Assembly: GCA_021647465.1 (NCBI GenBank)
Contig: JAKIUQ010000017.1
Location: 1-45,559 of the forward strand
Length of the DNA stretch: 45,559 nt
Direction: 5' to 3'
Source of the DNA: Emcibacter sp.
Lineage (GTDB): Bacteria; Pseudomonadota; Alphaproteobacteria; Sphingomonadales; Emcibacteraceae
Positions within the stretch are counted from its first letter, which is position 1, and each line of letters opens with the position of its first letter. Both the position numbers and the translations under genes were made by a program. Positions 42,889-45,559 of the stretch are shown in pieces. The notes beneath the pieces were generated by a model. The model worked only from the letters and a program-made list of their open reading frames with translations. It did not search any database and was not told the origin of the DNA.

Positions 42889-43770
42889 TTATGCTGCCTG
42901 TTTCTGTTTCACAGGGGATGGGGAATTCCCCATCCCCTGTGCTTTTGAGTAAACCTCATGAGGTGTCTTCCCGTCAAGGGAAGAATGGGGCCGGATGTGG
43001 TTATAAAAACTGATCCAGTCGCCGATTTCCCTTTGAGCGACAAAACCGTCACTCATATCCTTGAGATAAATGCACTCGTATTTAAGACTGCGCCATAACC
43101 GTTCAATGAAGATATTATCCAGATAGCGGCCCCGGCCATCCATGGATATTTTGATGCCCGCATCCTGCAAAACACCGGTAAAGGCCTGGCTGGTGAACTG
43201 ACTGCCCTGATCGGTGTTGAATATCTCGGGTGTTCCGTAATTCTCAATAGCTTCCTTCAAGGCCTCAATGCAAAAGCTTGTATCCATGCTGTTGGATAAA
43301 CGCCAACTCAGCACATGGCGGGTTGCCCAATCCATGATTGCCACCAGATACAAAAAGCCGCGCCGCATCGGGATAAAGGTAATATCGGTGCACCAGACAT
43401 GGTTTGCTCTGGTGATCGTCAGACCACGCAGAAGATAGGGGTATGTCTTGTGTTTCGGATGCGGGTCACTGGTGCGAGGCCTGCGGTATATGGCTTTCAA
43501 CCCCATCAGCTTCATCAGGCGGCGAACCCGGTGACGACCCACCTTGAACCCCTCCCGCTGCAGATGACGCATCAACTGCCGACTGCCGTAAAAAGGATAC
43601 AGCATGAATAGTTCATCCATGCGTCTCATGATGAGCAGATTTTCTGCTGTTTCTCCAATTGCCTGATAATAAAGTGAACCCCGGCTGATATGCAGAAGCT
43701 CACACTGGCTGGACAGGCTCAGGACGTTATGATCCCGCTCAACCATATCTTTGCGTTCCTGATGGCTCAT
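42889..43770 (-). CDS. IS3-family transposase OrfB (DDE integrase domain)
   Basis: A 293-residue transposase catalytic subunit with the retroviral-integrase-type core. D129 (CTDITF), D187 (NTDQGSQF) and E223 (FIERLWRS) form DD(35)E, and the HTH_21-like N-terminal region (MDELFMLYPFYGSRQLMRHL) is present. The ATG overlaps the orfA stop as ATGA; a run of A followed by GGG just upstream on the minus strand suits the -1 frameshift that makes the OrfAB fusion in this family. The gene appears intact. Confidence 0.95.
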   Translation of the reverse strand: MSHQERKDMVERDHNVLSLSSQCELLHISRGSLYYQAIGETAENLLIMRRMDELFMLYPFYGSRQLMRHLQREGFKVGRHRVRRLMKLMGLKAIYRRPRTSDPHPKHKTYPYLLRGLTITRANHVWCTDITFIPMRRGFLYLVAIMDWATRHVLSWRLSNSMDTSFCIEALKEAIENYGTPEIFNTDQGSQFTSQAFTGVLQDAGIKISMDGRGRYLDNIFIERLWRSLKYECIYLKDMSDGFVAQREIGDWISFYNHIRPHSSLDGKTPHEVYSKAQGMGNSPSPVKQKQAA

Positions 43771-44048
43771 CCCTTGAGCCCTTTTTCCAAAAAATCATTG
43801 ATCACAGTCAGCTCCCCGATCTTGGCATGCAGAACCTTGATCTCACCGTCAATGTCACGCTGACGACCAGTGGTCTTGCTGTCAAAAATATCTTCCATGC
43901 CCTCAATAGCCTGACGTTTCCACGCACTGATCATGTTGGGATGAACTTCATAATGGGCGGCAAGGTCCTGCATGGTCCTGTCTCCCCGCAAAACGGCAAG
44001 AACAACCTTCTTCTTGAAGGCCGGTGTAAAGCGACGTCTCTTCGTCAT
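43767..44048 (-). CDS. IS3-family transposase OrfA (helix-turn-helix)
   Basis: A 93-residue DNA-binding subunit starting MTKRRRFTPAFKKKVVLAVL, with an HTH at about 26-48 (MQDLAAHYEVHPNMISAWKRQ) and a leucine-zipper-like C-terminus (IKVLHAKIGELTVINDFLEK). It recognises the IS ends with OrfB. The identical N-terminus occurs in the partial copy at 60-1. Confidence 0.94.
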   Translation of the reverse strand: MTKRRRFTPAFKKKVVLAVLRGDRTMQDLAAHYEVHPNMISAWKRQAIEGMEDIFDSKTTGRQRDIDGEIKVLHAKIGELTVINDFLEKGLKG

Positions 44049-44114
44049 GTTTTATCTCCGAATCTATAATCGGATACACCTTAACAGACTGTGCAAAAAT
44101 CTGGGACCAGCTCA

Positions 44115-44839
44115 CCGGTAGCAATTGTCACTTCTACAGGGGTTCCCCCTGAAAGGGCTGTAACGCCACCTGATGATACTCCTGTCACTAAGCCAGTTCT
44201 TAAAAATGCGCTTGAGGTAATTGCTGCTGCTGAAGACTCCAAAACTACTGGTGCAGCAACTATTGCAAAAATTGTTAACTGTACTTTATAGCCTGTTGCA
44301 ACTAATTGTTGCCCCTCAGCTAGGGCTTGTGCCCTTTGTCCTGGTGCTAAACGAGCAAGTGCTTCTTTCATATACTGTCCTTGACGTGCCTCATTCCCAC
44401 TCGGATCATTCTTATTCACCGGATCGTTTGAGACATAAGCGTACCAGTTGAGGCCATCGCCGTAACCTATGGGGTCGGTTTGTAAGAATCTCCCTATTGC
44501 CGGACTGTAATATCTGGCTCTATAGTAATATAATCCGGTCTCGGCGTCCAGTCTTCGTCCGGTGTATCTGAACGGGTTGCCGGTGAGGTCATCGGAGTTG
44601 CCGTAGCTGTCGTAAGAATGCTGCTCGGTCACCGTGCCGCTGCCGTCACTCATGGCAATAATACTGCCCTGATGATTGGCGTGGAAGTAAGATTTGTTCG
44701 TCGTACCCGTGCCGGTATACATCACCAGATATTCATCGACGCCGGGGCCATGCACATAACGTCTCAGCAGGGTGCCGGAACTGTTATAGTCGGCAACTTC
44801 TTCCACCCCGTCATGAAGGAATGTGGTGAGGACTGTATC
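44115..44839 (-). pseudogene. RHS-repeat core fragment, truncated at both ends
   Basis: About 241 codons of an RHS/YD-repeat protein remain, with the YVHGPGVDEYL strand, YHYDNLGS-like HANHQGSIIAMSD and the core signature RYYSPAIGRFLQTDPIGYGDG followed by DPVNKNDPSG, after which the variable toxin part begins. The IS3 element cuts that C-terminus: the frame runs TGELVPDF into IS sequence and stops at once. The large N-terminal part is missing at the other end, where a different IS begins at 44840. An apparent start codon at 44992 lies within that IS and is not the true start. No toxin activity can be assigned and no immunity gene is seen. Confidence 0.88.
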
Positions 44840-44899
44840 TGACCTGAGCCCTTTAAATTCGTCCAGTTTTGCGTAGAGTCTGTTAACAGGAGACAGACA

Positions 44900-45166
44900 A
44901 TGAAGCAACGTCGATTTAAAGAAGAACAAATAATCCGGATATTGAAGGAGCAGGAGGCAGGTGTGCGTACGGGGGACCTTTGCCGCCGTCACGGGATAGC
45001 CGAAAGCACCTTTTATAAATGGAAGGCTAAATACGGCGGTATGGACGTCTCAGATGCCAAACGTCTTAAAAGTCTTGAGGATGAGAACCGTCGCCTTAAG
45101 TCGCTGCTTGCCGAGGCACATCTGGATATATCGATGCTGAAAGATGTGGCTTCAAAAAAGTGGTAA
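44900..45166 (+). CDS. IS3-family (IS407-group-like) OrfA
   Basis: An 88-residue transposase DNA-binding subunit: MKQRRFKEEQIIRILKEQEA, then the HTH DLCRRHGIAESTFYKWKAKYGG, then a leucine-rich coiled coil (LEDENRRLKSLLAEAHLD). It ends KKW at a slippery AAAAAAG (45154-45160) where the -1 frameshift into orfB is expected. The gene itself is intact, but the element is broken. Confidence 0.93.
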   Translation: MKQRRFKEEQIIRILKEQEAGVRTGDLCRRHGIAESTFYKWKAKYGGMDVSDAKRLKSLEDENRRLKSLLAEAHLDISMLKDVASKKW

Positions 45167-45431
45167 CGCCCGCTGGCAAGCGAGATGTGATCACTCATCT
45201 CAGGGAAGCCTTTGAGATAAGTGAACGGCGGGCGTGCCGAAGTTTAAACATTGACCGTTCCCTGGTTCGCTATCAATCGGTTCGCCCGACGGATGACCAT
45301 ATTCGGGCCCGTCTGCGGGCTTTGTCTGTGGAACGTAAACGCTTTGGTTATCGCCGTCTGCATATTCTTCTGGCACGCGAAGGCTTCCATCTCAACCACA
45401 AGAAGTTGCGGCGACTGTACAGGGAAGAAGG
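45163..45431 (+). pseudogene. OrfB fragment of the second IS3 element
   Basis: In the -1 frame relative to orfA the sequence reads KRDVITHLREAFEISERRAC through RKRFGYRRLHILLAREG and LRRLYREEG, the HTH_21 region of OrfB. The DDE domain is missing because other sequence begins at about 45431. About 90 codons remain and the product cannot be active. Confidence 0.85.
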
Positions 45432-45484
45432 AAAATATGAGTTTTCTTGTCAGATACATCAAGTCCGGCGTATAATAAATCCAT

Positions 45485-45557
45485 GGGTCATTCTCCTATC
45501 ATTGGGGCAGCTTTGTTCATCAAAACCGACCCCGTTATATCATACGGAGAATGATCC
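45485..45557. repeat. Inverted repeat at the right edge (12-bp arms, one mismatch)
   Basis: GGGTCATTCTCC (45485-45496) and GGAGAATGATCC (45546-45557) pair with 11 of 12 matches across 49 bases. The unit lies in the sequence that interrupts the second IS3 orfB. It could be a MITE-sized element or the end of another IS that continues beyond the window; the family is not recognised. Confidence 0.5.
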
Positions 45558-45559
45558 TA

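Larger units (their letters stand above)
42828..44114 (-). mobile_element. Complete IS3-family insertion sequence (copy 2)
   Basis: A 1287-bp element with orfA and orfB on the minus strand. The ends are imperfect inverted repeats: the left starts TGAAGTGGTCCTGATTG and the right, read inward, starts TGAGCTGGTCCCAGATT; both continue with TGCACAGT and TTAAGGTGTATCC-like segments. The outer 126 bases of the right end match the fragment at 1-126. The bases outside are GAA on the left and CCG on the right, so there is no target duplication, which means that the flanks were changed by recombination after insertion. On the right it truncates an RHS gene. Confidence 0.93.
44840..45431 (+). mobile_element. 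Second, different IS3-family element, 3' part missing
   Basis: The left end TGACCTGAGCCC at 44840 has the form of IS407-group termini and is followed after 60 bases by orfA. The orfB frame starts normally after a slippery AAAAAAG but family similarity stops at about 45431 (LRRLYREEG), where unrelated sequence takes over. It reads opposite to copy 2 of the other IS and borders the RHS fragment. Confidence 0.82.

Noticed and set aside
42828..44114. A target-site duplication around the complete IS3 element
   Set aside because: Flanks are GAA on the left and CCG on the right; shifting the ends by a few bases does not create a match.

Overview
The window reads as chromosomal DNA of a moderate-GC Gram-negative bacterium, most likely an alphaproteobacterium of a marine lineage (Emcibacterales, Kordiimonadales or Sneathiellales are my guesses; I cannot fix the genus). 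The clues are an AidB-type flavoprotein, an OxyR/AhpCF/KatG block, a glutathione-dependent formaldehyde dehydrogenase, overlapping queC-queE, DUF2889/DUF4169 proteins, uvrB and two tRNA genes, all with ordinary alphaproteobacterial codon use.

Layout. (1) 1-126 is the end of an IS3-family element whose second, complete copy lies at 42828-44114 in the same orientation. (2) 249-4310: a TetR regulator divergent from an aidB-like acyl-CoA dehydrogenase and an acyl-CoA ligase, with two palindromic operator candidates between them. (3) 4443-10569: a czcI-like gene and czcCBA-type RND efflux genes on +. They converge on (4) 17838-10617 (-): a Cys-rich small protein, a DUF411 lipoprotein and cusCBA, where CusB is fused to CusF. 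The two sets meet at a perfect 11-bp hairpin terminator. (5) 18294-19643: a three-gene module that matches CnrY-CnrX-CnrH (anti-sigma, periplasmic Ni/Co sensor, ECF sigma), preceded by a leader full of overlapping hairpins. (6) 19776-24667: an APC permease, a secreted NTF2-like protein, a coiled-coil porin and three monohaem c-type cytochromes. (7) 27273-24949 (-): a Cu(I) P1B-type ATPase with N-terminal YHS and heavy-metal-binding domains. (8) 32362-27490 (-): ahpC, ahpF, an encapsulated-ferritin-type ferroxidase with no encapsulin-targeting tail, and a katG with a signal peptide, divergent from oxyR. (9) 33475-41983: core-like genes: a small basic protein, tRNA-Arg(CCT), class III ADH plus PhyH-type dioxygenase, HupE/UreJ-like plus membrane-anchor protein, queC/queE, DUF2889, DUF4169, uvrB and tRNA-Pro(GGG). 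(10) 42094-45559: a mobile-element scar with an AlpA-type regulator, a complete IS3 element, an RHS core fragment truncated on both sides, a second broken IS3-family element and a terminal inverted repeat.

How it works together. Blocks 3, 4, 5 and 7 form a metal-homeostasis region. Copper would leave the cytosol by the ATPase and the periplasm by CusCBA with its built-in CusF metallochaperone domain. Divalent metals would leave by CzcCBA, with the CnrYXH-like module as the probable sensor. Block 8 removes peroxide in the cytosol (AhpCF) and outside the inner membrane (secreted KatG) and stores or oxidises iron (EncFtn), which is sensible beside redox-active metal stress. The cytochrome-porin block has no function I can name and is the most open question. 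The two direct IS copies around 42.7 kb, with mismatched flanks on the complete copy, suggest past IS-mediated rearrangement.
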